The notes under the pieces: generated by a model
Told to the model about the DNA's origin: nothing
Databases searched by the model: none
What the model saw: only the letters and a program-made list of their open reading frames with translations
In this document: in pieces, positions 1-10,293 of the stretch
Layout of the letters: each line of letters begins with the position of its first letter
How positions within the stretch are numbered: position 1 is the stretch's first letter
Position numbers and translations under genes: made by a program
From: Gamsiella multidivaricata
Lineage: Eukaryota; Mortierellomycota; Mortierellomycetes; Mortierellales; Mortierellaceae
Reading direction: 5' to 3'
Assembly (NCBI RefSeq): GCF_025024155.1
Contig: NW_026251769.1
Span: 1-64,000 of the forward strand
Length of the DNA stretch: 64,000 bases

Positions 1-1297
1 CGTTGGGGATCAATTCGCGAGTGATTGTTTGGCCCATTTCTGTGAGGAAACAAACTCGTTGTATGCGTGAGTGTCTGATCTTCTTCAAGAAATCATCAAC
101 TGTATGGTCGCCGTATCCTCACCTTCATCATCCACTGTAAAGTACAATGACAAGTCCTCGACATTGCCGTCATAGTTCTTCAGGAACATCAATCCACGAT
201 ACAGCTCGGGGTCCAGCGAGGGTAGATCATCCAGATAGTTCACTTGACCAAGACACTTGGCCAAAAAGAACCCCGCAAATGCAGCATCAATCAGAATACC
301 CTCATATAGAGCTTTGCCCAAGATACGTCCCAGGAACTCATAGTGCTTCAACTGAGTTTTTTCTTGCGCAAACCGATGGGGATTTGGATACAGCAAATGA
401 TCCGATGTGCTCATGAATAGTCCATAGTTGGTGTCGAACGCCTGATGCACAAGGGATGTTAAAAACTCTTTGAAGACACCTCCGCCGTCGATGCCGGCTT
501 CTGGTATTCCATACCGATCGATAAAACTGATCGCAATCCTCCCCTTGAGTTGTGGCCCTAAAAGTTATTTACATCCAAGTCCGATCAGAAACATCCAGGC
601 GGAGATTGCGTAGTAGCGTAGAAACGGCTGGAGCTTCATCGCGACAGTCCTACCTAGTTTGTTGAGTTGTTCGTATCCATCCTCAAAAACAGAGCCGCGA
701 CGGACCCGAGCCTCTCCAACAGGGTGAGGATGGAAGCCCGACATCCCTGGTGTTCGCTGTCGATCCGACTCCACAAATGCTCTAAAGATGGCTACGCGGT
801 CCTCGAATCGGATTACAAACGGGATATTATTCAAAACTCCAAGACGAGGACTCAGCCGGGCCAGCTGGGAACTTCTCTGCCGCCTGTTGATGGCGCGGTG
901 GCCCCTAACAAAATCAGGGTCTGTCATTGTAATGTCGTCTCCTTCAATTTCATCAAGATCCTGGTCCCGACTAAGGCTTTCCTCATCCTGGATGACTGCC
1001 CGTTTGAACGCCGACATATCTAGCGGCATAGAGAGCAACCAGTGGTCTTTGGGACAGAAGGGTCTCCGTGAGCTATGCAACGGTAAAATGTCAGCAGACT
1101 TAGCAAGTGGTATCCTTGGCAGTTAAAATAATAATGTGGCAAACAAAATATATACTCACTCTCGAGCATGCAGTTGCCGAGTAAGCTTCGTTACAATGTC
1201 TCGCAGGTAGCCAACTTTGAGGTTTTTGGATCCTCCGAGGTTAGACTCCATGTTTAGAGCATTATCGTTCCACCACAATAGGAATGTCACGTCCTAC

Positions 1298-1333
<36 letters not shown>

Positions 1334-3422
1334 TAATGGTTGGTGTAAGTGGAGAGATGTCGATTGACACCATTTATCCACATCGAAAGCTACTCACCCT
1401 CACAACAGACGACAAGGTGATCACACTTGTCAAACCGATCGGGTTCCGGGTATCGTCATGAAACTCATCGTCACCCATGGTCACCAAGATCTGACAATAC
1501 AGCTCTGATACAAATGCCAGAAGGCTCCAGGCCTTCTCATGGCCAGGATTCAGCACCAATTCGACACTCAGCGGTGTGTCTTGCTGCATGGAGTGAAGTA
1601 GCTTCCCGTACAACGTTGTCGACATGAACGCGTCTAAAAAGATCTTAATGATGGATATGCCAAAGAATTTGCCTGCTCCCGGACTGGACGTCTCCTTAGG
1701 TTTGGTACCGAACCTAAAGTATATTAGGTTGCTGAGGATGTTGATCTTGTGGAGGGGGAAGAGGGTGATGAGGTTTAAAAGCAGCTGCGTAATCTCGCCA
1801 ATGGACTCTGCTGAAAGGATTTCCTGTGTATTTCCCGATGAGGCTGCCGTTGTTGAAGGTTCTACAGAGCCAAGGATGTCGTTCAAATGATTGCTGTCAT
1901 GCGCCAATGAGAGCCACTTCATTATCCTTGGATCCAGTTTGGCGGTTGATACTGATGTATTTAGCGAACTTGACGACGAATCCGGCAGCTCCTCTGATCG
2001 CCACTCCATATCATCCATGAATTCATCGTCATCAGGTGATCGCTTTGAGGCCGATTCGATCGAGTCTTGAGGAATCATGCCGAGTAAGATAGTCAAAACA
2101 CGTAGGTATGCATTAGAGCTTGTGGGACTCATTTTGGCGACACGCTGATATCCAAAAGCGAGGACGTTGGCGACTAGCGGGGTGATTTTGTACTGAGGCA
2201 AACTGGCGACTGCTGAACATGAACTTGTTGAGAGATGCTGAAGAATCGCTTCGAGAGGTAGCCGTGAGGTAAATGTAGTCAGAGTCTCGATTGACATCCG
2301 GTTCGGAAGTAGAGGCACTGCCAAAATATGAATGATAAACTGATCCAGCACTTGCGAGTACTCCAGGCTGCGGTCGCTTATCCTGCAAATGCGTAAAGAG
2401 AGCAGCAATGCTTTTGCGACAGATGGTCTATTTTTTTCATCCAGGGCCTGTATGATGGATCATCAAGTCAGAAACTGGTGCCTTTTTGATCATTGCAAAC
2501 AAACGTCAATAATAATCACTTACGATGCGGACAAGGAATCGAGCGATCTGAGTAAAGGCGCCTGATCTAGCCAATACTTGAGAAACGGTCTTTATAAGGC
2601 TGCCCGAAAGTGCTGTGTCCTGCATTGATTGGAACGACTCTGTAAGAGTCAGAGTATCAAGAAGTGTGAGGACTGGCGCTGAATCGTCCTCGCTCCTACG
2701 ATTGTTTTATGAATGATGATGCTCACGTTAGATTGATCTACTCCGCTGTATCATTTTTCCCAGAGCCGTGCGATCCAAACCATCGACTATCGGGCTTACC
2801 AAGTCGAGTACTCGCCTAGATGCGCTACAAAGACGGGCAATAACCGACCCAGAAGAGAGCTCCATCGGTGTTGTCGATCTGGAAAGAGATGGAAGGGTAT
2901 AGTGACAAGTTGACTCTTTGTCTTGGTTGTTGGCAGCGACAAAAGACCGCACAACTGAACCAGTCGCTGGTGATCATGCTGTGGACGGAAGAAAATCAGG
3001 AACTTTTGCACTATAGATTCCGTTTCTTGTGAAAGTTGTTCGGCGGATGCTGGTTCTGGTGATTGCGCCGACGTTTGAATCAGTTGCTGGAGCGCGTACG
3101 TATCCTTGTCCCAGCCTTCTCTGATATCATGACGTACTTTGGCAGCGACATGCCGCCCACGGTACCATGCCTATCCGTTCCGCAGCAGGTGTTTAGTAAA
3201 GGTAACCTCCTGTTTTGCCATCAGCAAAGATATCATACATGTTGAACAAGAACCAGCACTGTGTCTTACCTGGATACGTTCAGCAGCTTTGAGCCTTGAG
3301 CGCTCTGCTTCTCTGATTCTGCGCTCCTCCTGTGCTTGCCGAAGCAATTTTTGCTTATCTATCTGCTGCTTGTTTCCACCTAAGTTGATGGTTCTCTTGG
3401 ATTTAAAGCTGCCGTCGAACAT
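1..3422 (-). CDS. HUL5: HECT-type E3 ubiquitin ligase, Hul5/UBE3C family (C-terminus cut by window edge)
   Basis: Predicted ubiquitin-protein ligase of the Hul5/UBE3C class, which extends ubiquitin chains on proteasome-bound and misfolded proteins. The start at 3422 opens with MFDGSFKSKRTINLGG, the conserved UBE3C N-terminus, followed by a charged helix and an IQ-like segment (AERIQ joined across an intron to AWYRGRHVAAK at about 3166). The middle is helical and divergent. The HECT N-lobe is clear near the left edge (YEFLGRILGKALYEGILID at about 290-350 and LYFTVDDEG at about 115-140); the next exon reads EMGQTITRELIPN at about 1-40. The catalytic cysteine lies outside the window, so activity cannot be judged. 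Several introns are present; the one around 1128-1380 carries a 30-nt homopolymer. Divergent from the OST3 pseudogene with 292 bp between start codons. Internal exon borders were not all resolved. Confidence 0.88.
1299..1328. repeat. Poly(A) tract of 30 nt in a HUL5 intron
   Basis: Uninterrupted run of A on the plus strand, hence T on the sense strand of HUL5. It lies in the intron between the exons ending near 1380 and starting near 1127. Several introns in this window carry similar tracts. Confidence 0.9.
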
Positions 3423-3714
3423 TGCGTAGGTGCGAATGACTCTTAACTCTGTTGTCCTGTTGCTGGAATCGCGAGCAGATTTTGAACTGGAAGAAATAGA
3501 GCTGCTGAGAAAGGCCAAGGCAAGGAAGAAAAGGTGAATGAAGAATTTAAAGAGTGAGCTGAATGAAGGTGAAGTTGCATGCATCCTTGCATATGCGCCT
3601 GTTGCGCGTCCTATCACATGACACTTGCCACCAATTTGCAAAAGGAAATACGGAGGGAAAGACGCTACGCTAAGATCAAGGCTGGCGCGAAGCGATGATT
3701 CATCATTCCCTTCC

Positions 3715-4990
3715 ATGCAGCGATACTCAGGGGCAGCCTTTCTGGCCCTAGCAGTGGCCCTGGTGGCTTCGTTCTCAACCCTGAACATATCTCACGCTCA
3801 GGTCGAGGGCGCACTTGAAGAAAACGTCACCAAGCTGCAGACGGAAGCAGCGAAGAACATGGGCACCATAGAACTGGAGCATTCATATTCCAAGAGGTTT
3901 TATCCAGTCCGCGAAACTACTCTGTGGTTGTCCTCTTTTCGGCTATGAGTTCTGAGTATCAGTGTGTCCCTTGCAGGTACGTTTAAACGCGTAATGCATT
4001 TGCCACCAAAATAAGGTTTGGTGCTCACACTGACCTTTCCATCTCCATTGGAACTTTGACCCAGAATATCGGGTCGCAGCCCCTAGCTGGTCAGCTCTTC
4101 CAGAAGTTATTCTTCGGTGTAATCGACTACAAGTGTGCTCAGCCCATTTTCCAGAGATTCAATATGTCCAGCGTGCTCTCGGTCCTTTATTTCACAGCCA
4201 AGGGTTCTGAGGACGATGTACTCCACAGCGGCCATTACGAGTTCAAAAAGCGGAAAGGGTTCAGCATACGGATAACGATGTCTGACCTTGGTTATTATTA
4301 TTTTCCATTTGGGACGATGCAGAAGATATGCGGCGGAGCCATTCGCAGCATGGATTAGTGACAGAGCAAGAGTTCCATTGAAGATTCTTGATATCGTGGC
4401 ATCTTTATTAAAACTGTTTGGACTCAATTGAATGGGTGCTCTGGGCTACTTTCTTTATAACCGTGCTGGAGATGTTGTTCGAAGCAAGTATCTGTAGGCC
4501 GCCTTGAGCCTGGTATGTTCGCAGCCTTGCGCATGTATTCGTTTTCTTCACCAAATGATACACATGACTAATAACCAGTGAACACGCAGTTTACGGTGTT
4601 TATCGTGATCTCTGGGCATATGTGGAACCAAATTCGCAACACTCCGTACCCAATGCCCGGCCGTGATAGCCGCCTTGGCCTTATCGCAGCAGTGTTTCAA
4701 AATCAATTCGGCCTGGAGACCTAGATTGTGGCCATTATTTGGGAGTTTTGCAATGCAGCGGTTCCTGCAGGACCAGGTCCAAAACCTCTGGAGTTTCTTA
4801 CGGTATTGTGTCCTCTTGATTCATGTTGTGCAATCGACCACTGCCTCATAGACGCGATGCTGTTCAACAATCGTGGACCCTGCCAAGCAGCGCATTGCGG
4901 TTTGGGTCCGGATGGGTATCTTCGCCCTCAGCGTGCTCGTCTCAAGTATCCCGGATATCCTATTGTAATTAGAAATGTTCCAATCGACAT
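3715..4990 (+). pseudogene. OST3: Decayed OST3/OST6 (TUSC3/MAGT1-type) oligosaccharyltransferase subunit
   Basis: An intact gene of this family encodes the thioredoxin-fold, four-TM subunit of the ER oligosaccharyltransferase. Family segments appear in order but in different frames. A signal peptide starts at 3715 (MQRYSGAAFLALAVALVASF). PRNYSVVVLFSAMSSEYQ with a CVPC redox motif is readable at about 3919-3975 only after a one-base shift near 3891; in the original frame a TGA follows at about 3946. FDPEYRVAAPSW (about 4050-4085) has no AG acceptor in front, and the next family block (KLFFGVIDYKCAQPIFQRF) is in another frame. FAAWISDRARVPLKIL ends in a stop near 4430. The TM region with ISGHMWNQIR (about 4590-4720) ends in an in-frame TAG at 4722-4724 where Gln is expected. 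The C-terminal SKYPGYP block (about 4945) is again shifted. Multiple independent lesions make sequencing error an unlikely sole cause. Confidence 0.82.
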
Positions 4991-5323
4991 CCATGCAGGA
5001 TGCGCCCCACTCCTTCATCCGTCTGTCCGACCATCCTCCGAGCCCCTATTCATATTTCTTATTACGGCGATTGTTGTCCGAGTTTTTGTTTTTCTCACAC
5101 CCTTTTTTTTTTTGTTTTTGCCGAGCTGTTGTGCAGTATCCCCTCGTGCTTGCTTCATTTTTTTCTTTGACTACACAACCCCAGGCATACATGCTTCCTA
5201 TCGCGTCTCCTCTCTTTGCCCTCAGACGCTCCTCTTTTCAACTTCTCCTTTATTGCCCTTGAACCATTTGGTTTGTTACCTATCCCTTTCCTTCTCCCTA
5301 TACAACCAGTAACACAGCTTACC
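4991..5323. other. Intergenic, pyrimidine-rich leader of the phosphatase gene
   Basis: No coding signal seen. The stretch is T/C-rich (several runs of T at 5100-5170, CTTTTC blocks at 5230-5300), typical of fungal promoters and 5' leaders. It ends in ACCATGG, a strong start context. Confidence 0.5.
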
Positions 5324-7516
5324 ATGGCAACGTTCCGCTCACTCACCCCGCCAATGGGATCCCACCAGAGCCGCCAAGCACCAAATACAATGTCCATTGA
5401 GCTTGAGCTCGACCTTCCTCAAGACCATTTCCTTCCCGCAGAAGATATCCAAGCCCAAGTATGGACCAACGTTATCCACCGACACAATCCAGACGGCCCG
5501 GAAGTCTGGTCCGAGATCCCAATGAAGCTATCGCATGTGATACCAGGTCAGAGTATAGCAGTCTTTGCGACCAGGCTCCAGCCAACGGGCCGGGGAGACT
5601 TTGGACTAACCGCACGGTGGAAGTCGCACAAAGATATGACTAAATGGCAGTGGGCGCCTACGGCCACCGAAGAAACCGATGATGCGGCAGTCGAACGACA
5701 GCGAGGAGTGATGGCAGACAACAAAGTAACCAAAGATGTTTCTATAGCCGTGCGTGTGCCGAGAAATATTTCGGGCACAAGCTCTTGGACGATGGGTCCA
5801 CAGTCGGTCATGGTCTTTGGTCAAGATGGTCCTCGCGTGGATGGTGCCGGCGTCGGAGGGCCTGGGCTGTATCTGGGTAATCACGCTGCGGCAACCCGAG
5901 CCCGAATCTCGGGGTACGAGGCTGTGCTGTCATTGGTGGGGGACTTGCTCGACTTTGATGAGAAGATACCCGAGAGTGATAAGGAGCTGAACAAGGCGGC
6001 ATGGCAGGAGCAAGCCACGGCTAGCAACAGCAGCTCGTATCCAAAACGTTTCTCTTCCATTTCAAGAAGGTCCTCGTCCATTGCGTCGCTGGGAGTGTCT
6101 CTAGCGGACCTGGCAAGAGACGACTCGTCAGTCAATGGATACACCAAGGGTTTGTCAAGAAGGTCTTCCGTGGCCGATTTTATGCTGAACTATGAACCGG
6201 GCAATGCGTCGGCCCCGAACGAGATCTTTGCTGCGGTTGTCGACGAGCCCGTGGATCCACCACGACTGGTAAGAAAGAGTTCCGTCACGGATATGATGGT
6301 TCAGGCACCACCATCATCCTCAAAACGGTGCATGAATCGGTCCTCAGGCTTGGTCGGATCATCTGCATCCTTGAGCGAGTTCGAACAGGAGAGCGGCGAG
6401 CAAGACGCGGCGACAACAGCTGCTCCGAATACAGGATCCAAGGCCAGCCATGTCTCGAACGAGGATAAGATCTCTATCTTCCAAAGCAAGAAGGAGCCCA
6501 GCCCAACTGCGGCTACTTCAGATGCCGCCGCTGAGCATTCACCAGCGTCAACATCGATCGCTACACCGCCAGCTTCCGGCAACAGCACTAAAGGTACCGG
6601 CAAAAAGAAAAAAGGAAAGAAGGAGGCCTCGACGATAGGCTCAGATACTGCCGGCGCCGCAGCTACTGCCTTGCCTCCAGTCCCGACTGGACAGTCCACG
6701 AAGACAGGTTCGACCATACAATCAGAAATCATTGCATCTTCCACTATCGCTTCACTTGGGATCGCTTCAGTCCCTGATGTAAACTCGTGCTCCCTTACAG
6801 ATTCCACAGCTTCGAATAACGCGAGTGGTACCGCAAATGATGCCACCAGTGGTATAAATGATGAGACGACCGAGAACAAAGACACTGCCGCCACCTCAAA
6901 CGCACAAGCGCCCGATTCGTCCAGCAGTATTGATAGCAGCGATCCGCCTTCGAGCGCCAAGGTTGTCTCTAGTCTCAGCCGCCAATTCGGAGGTAGTCAG
7001 CAGAATGTGTCGTATCTATCGTCGTCCTCTTCCAGTCAAGCGCTCTCGTCCTTGCATCACTCTTCTGATCCGGTCGCTCCAGGAGCTCAGTCACCAACAA
7101 GTCCAGCAGATGATGACAGCAAAAAGCACCCATCTAACCAACTGAATCAACATCAGCAAGTTCTGCTGCCCAAACAGCCGTTCCAACACAAAGTCATCTC
7201 TATCGCCCCCGGCGCCCACAACGTCATTTCTGACGCAATCTTAAAAGAGGCTGTTGATTTTTTGAGGACCCAGATCGCTCTGGGCAAAAAGGTTCTGGTC
7301 CATTGTAGGGACGGCAACGGACGGAGCGGTAGCGTCGCGGTCGCATATATCGCCGCGCAGCTGGAAAGGACCGCTAAGCGAGGTGGACGCAGGAGCGATT
7401 CTTTGAAGGCAGAGGGAGCATATTATGACGAGGCGCTGCGTGAGATTTGGAAGTGGAAGTGCGACGTGTATCCGCACAAGGGATTGAAGCAAAGCGTCGC
7501 GAGGATCGTATGGTGA
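5324..7516 (+). CDS. Dual-specificity phosphatase with split catalytic domain and N-terminal beta-rich domain
   Basis: Single-exon gene, 730 residues; start at 5324 chosen for its ACCATGG context (an upstream in-frame ATG at 5216 lies in the T/C-rich leader). Residues about 20-110 look like a beta-sandwich with aromatic residues (WTNVIHRHN, WKSHKDMTKWQWA). At about 181 a dual-specificity phosphatase start is readable (GLYLGNHAAATRARISGYEA). A Ser/Thr/Ala-rich, low-complexity stretch of about 400 residues with a Lys cluster (KGTGKKKKGKK) follows. The catalytic half then resumes (ISDAILKEAVDFLRTQ) with the P-loop HCRDGNGRSG at about 660-669, a complete CX5R signature: Cys, five residues, Arg. 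Active phosphatase is therefore plausible. Substrate unknown. The pairing of an N-terminal beta domain with a phosphatase recalls laforin, but I do not see CBM20 signature residues and make no glycogen claim. Confidence 0.75.
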   Translation: MATFRSLTPPMGSHQSRQAPNTMSIELELDLPQDHFLPAEDIQAQVWTNVIHRHNPDGPEVWSEIPMKLSHVIPGQSIAVFATRLQPTGRGDFGLTARWKSHKDMTKWQWAPTATEETDDAAVERQRGVMADNKVTKDVSIAVRVPRNISGTSSWTMGPQSVMVFGQDGPRVDGAGVGGPGLYLGNHAAATRARISGYEAVLSLVGDLLDFDEKIPESDKELNKAAWQEQATASNSSSYPKRFSSISRRSSSIASLGVSLADLARDDSSVNGYTKGLSRRSSVADFMLNYEPGNASAPNEIFAAVVDEPVDPPRLVRKSSVTDMMVQAPPSSSKRCMNRSSGLVGSSASLSEFEQESGEQDAATTAAPNTGSKASHVSNEDKISIFQSKKEPSPTAATSDAAAEHSPASTSIATPPASGNSTKGTGKKKKGKKEASTIGSDTAGAAATALPPVPTGQSTKTGSTIQSEIIASSTIASLGIASVPDVNSCSLTDSTASNNASGTANDATSGINDETTENKDTAATSNAQAPDSSSSIDSSDPPSSAKVVSSLSRQFGGSQQNVSYLSSSSSSQALSSLHHSSDPVAPGAQSPTSPADDDSKKHPSNQLNQHQQVLLPKQPFQHKVISIAPGAHNVISDAILKEAVDFLRTQIALGKKVLVHCRDGNGRSGSVAVAYIAAQLERTAKRGGRRSDSLKAEGAYYDEALREIWKWKCDVYPHKGLKQSVARIVW

Positions 7517-8385
7517 TCAACAGCAGACTCCTCCAAGCATTTACAAAAATTACAAAGAAATAAACTACTCTTTGCTCATGAGATATTTAGCGGTATTTAG
7601 AGCCGTCCCTGGAATCCATATATAAGCCAGGAGCTGTCCCAAGTGTACTGTACATGCACAGTAGCCTAGACAATGTGATACTCCATGGACACACCCTCTT
7701 TACTATTACTGGCGGTGGGTTCCGGTCTGAAGTATTCAATCCAATTGAAAAAATTATATGGCCCTCCTACAAAACCTCTAAAGTTCGTATGGAATCCATC
7801 CATCACCATCAACCACCATGCCCAACACCAGACGCGGTATTTAAGCAAGTAAAGGAGCTTCATCCTACAAGAAACCAGGCGAAAGGAGCGACCCTCGACA
7901 AGGGCATCTCACGGGTAATGAACGCCGCTAGATGCAGGGGAAAGTGGCAGCCAGGAATGACAAGAGCGGTGTTTGTAGTGGGGGATACAGAGGTTAAAAA
8001 CAAGAAGGGTCCCGTTTTCCACCAGCAGTCCATAACAGCCTTAAAGAAGATAACACGACTACATGAAAAAAGAAACACTAACAAGGATTTATTACACATA
8101 GGCGGGGTTCCACGACATGCTCATAGTCCGTGCCGATGAATGGAGGGCCTCTATAACATGTTGCCAGTGCGGCGACCCCCGGAGCTGACGTGTCCACAGC
8201 AACAACAGCAACAACAGCAACAGCAACAACAGCAACAGCAACATTAAGCGCCGCGTGAAGCGGGAGCGTAGACACACTGGAGGATGAAAAGAGCTGTGTC
8301 ATTATCTCTTGTTGCAGAAATTGAGTCTTAAAACTTAGTTAGACGGAGCAAGGGATAGCACGATTCTTTTGCAGCAAATAACGAT
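7517..8385. other. Intergenic region with (CAA/CAG) microsatellite
   Basis: Lies between the stop codons of two converging genes. Short ORFs exist on both strands (for example 7654-8139 on plus) but show no recognisable domain, no biased codon use and no intron logic. TTTATAAGCC-like and AT-rich segments near 7560-7640 may serve as 3' processing signals. Otherwise nothing recognised. Confidence 0.5.
8196..8243. repeat. CAA/CAG trinucleotide microsatellite
   Basis: About 16 interrupted CAG/CAA units on the plus strand between two converging genes. It generates spurious poly-Val/Ala/Leu ORFs on the minus strand, but no supported gene contains it. Confidence 0.85.
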
Positions 8386-10059
8386 CTAGTAGAGAAGGTC
8401 TGGGGGCGATGATGGACCAGAACTGAACGAAAACGGCATGCTTGGTTGGGGTGATGAGTACGACGCAGATCCTCCAGTTGCGTTCGTATGCAGATGGGTG
8501 AGTGAGTGGCTGTGTTGCTGCTGCAGCTTCTGTGGTTGGGACGACCGGCCATCCTTGTCATCATCAATCTGCTCCTCCTGCCTTTGCAGACGCTCTCGCC
8601 TCCTGATACTGGTTGCCACCTTTGCGTTCCCCAGTTGCTCCTTCAGTTTTTCGATCTCTTTCAAGATGTCCCTAACTGCTTGCTCTGACTCTAATACACT
8701 TTTTGTCAGAGACTACATAGGGGTTGTATATAATAAATTTTAAAAAAAAGAACAATTTAAGGTGGGTATGACCTCCAACATCCAACAAGTAGGATATCAC
8801 GTCGCCATGAATGGACCCCGTACCTTTGACGCCTCAAATGACTCCTTGTACATTGCCTCGTGTTCATCCACTAGCGTCGTCGTCGGTACTGCTCTGATCG
8901 TGTTCATCATGCCGATGCTAGCGGAATGTCTATGCCGATAAAATGAAGGTTGCGTGAGACCAATTTTTTTTTTTTTTTTTTTTTTTTTTTGGAGCGGATC
9001 GTTTCCTATGAATATCGCCCTCCTTGTTACCTCGATGCTCCATCGGCAAGATTTGATTGAAAAGATTGATAGTCCTCCTGGGGACTCTCGATCATATTGG
9101 AAATATCGACTGGTATGGCTTCAAACGAACTATTAAGTAAATAAACGTTCGTTTAGTCTCTCCGGTATTTAATTATTCGATCCGTAGGACGCCATTTAGG
9201 TCTGTCATACCTTTCATCGTCTCCCACAGACCAGAAGGTATAGTCGTAATCATGGGTTGATCTGTTTTCATTCGTCTTTGCGGTAAAAAGCGCCATTGAC
9301 ACTGGGAAGAGTCCGTCTTTTTTACGCGTCGCGAACGGATTTGAGGATGACGGAGAAAACAGCGCTAGCTTCCGTTCCAGATATAATTTGAGATTGAGTG
9401 CTACAGCTTTGTCCCGAAGCGAGAGCTGATGTGCCTCTGTCCTTCTGTATTTCAGATAGCCAAGGACCGAAAGCTAAGTAATTATAGCGAAAGAAAGCAT
9501 TCGGCGTGAGCCAGCCATTTAATCTCTATCCATGTACTGACATAAATAATAGCTGATACTTACATTGGATGGAATGCTGTATTGCTCAAGCACCTGCTCA
9601 TCGATCTGTCCTGAACGTCCATAAAACTTTGGAAGGTTGGGCTCAAGCTTGTAAACGCCCTGCACAACTGATGGTCAGGATAGTGTACGAGATCAGATAC
9701 ATATCCCACAGGGCAGAATAATGCTTGGCGTGCGTGTTCTCTGGCCAAGGCATCTTACCGATAGTGGTATATATGGTCTTTATGCGCGTGTCTGAGGCGT
9801 CGTCGACTACAGAGCGTGCTTTGGAGACAATTGTTCCGAGAATAAGTCCTTCCTGGTGAATAATCATGACACATAGAGGATGGAAACAAAGCAAGTCAGG
9901 CGTGCGACTAAAGCTAGTTGCAACATTCTAGCTAATACGCCCAAAAAAAAGCCGGGGAGTATTTACATAGTCCACCCGAGCATTGGCACATTCAAACAGC
10001 AGTGTCGACAGGAGGATGCCGTTGACTTGGATGCGGAGTGGAGGTGGAAGCGCTGACAT
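8386..10059 (-). CDS. Abraxas/ABRO1-like (FAM175) MPN-domain scaffold protein
   Basis: Deduced join: 10059-9967, 9852-9759, 9667-9564, 9473-9211, 9129-9031, 8929-8824, 8712-8386; 361 residues. In animals Abraxas and ABRO1 are MPN-minus partners that activate the K63-deubiquitinase BRCC36 in the BRCA1-A (nuclear) and BRISC (cytoplasmic) complexes. Seen here: an N-terminal MPN-like beta start (LRIQVNGILLSTLLFECA), EGLILGTIVSKARSVVDD, the conserved LGYLKYRRTEAHQLSLRD (human: GWYKFRRHSDQ), then VDISNMIESPQEDYQSF. A C-terminal coiled coil (ESEQAVRDILKEIEKLKEQL) matches the human SEQAVDKLVKDVNRLK register. No JAMM HxHx7Sx2D metal motif is visible, as expected for this branch. The tail is Ser/Pro/Gln-rich; a pSPxF BRCA1-binding end is not obvious. 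The intron at about 8930-9030 contains a 27-nt T run. Head-to-head with CENP-N/Chl4. Confidence 0.8.
8964..8990. repeat. Poly(T) tract of 27 nt in an Abraxas-like intron
   Basis: Uninterrupted T run on plus, so A on the sense strand of the host gene, between exons 5 and 6. Confidence 0.9.
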
Positions 10060-10293
10060 TGATGACTTTGGTCGCTAGAATGGAGAATGAAAAAAGAGTA
10101 GAGGAGTGAGCTCAATGCCTACTTTCACACTTTCAATAAGAGCCAAGGCAGGACTGCCATTCTTCTTTCAGAACTTGAACTTCCCAGGAGCAACACGCCC
10201 TGCAGACATCACTCTCTTTGCGTTTTCAGCACCGACAAGCACCAGCGACAGTGGCATAGCAAAAACCAACTTCGACCGCACTCACAGGCTGGC

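Noticed and set aside
1299..1328. Homopolymer runs as poly(A) tails of retroposed elements
   Set aside because: No target-site duplications, element bodies or reverse-transcriptase remains seen beside any of them.
7654..8139. 161-residue plus-strand ORF between two converging genes
   Set aside because: No domain, no start context, His/Pro/Lys composition typical of chance ORFs, and overlaps probable 3' ends.
8078..8302. Minus ORFs with runs of Val/Ala or Leu
   Set aside because: Created by the CAA/CAG microsatellite; the Abraxas-like gene ends at 8386 before reaching them.
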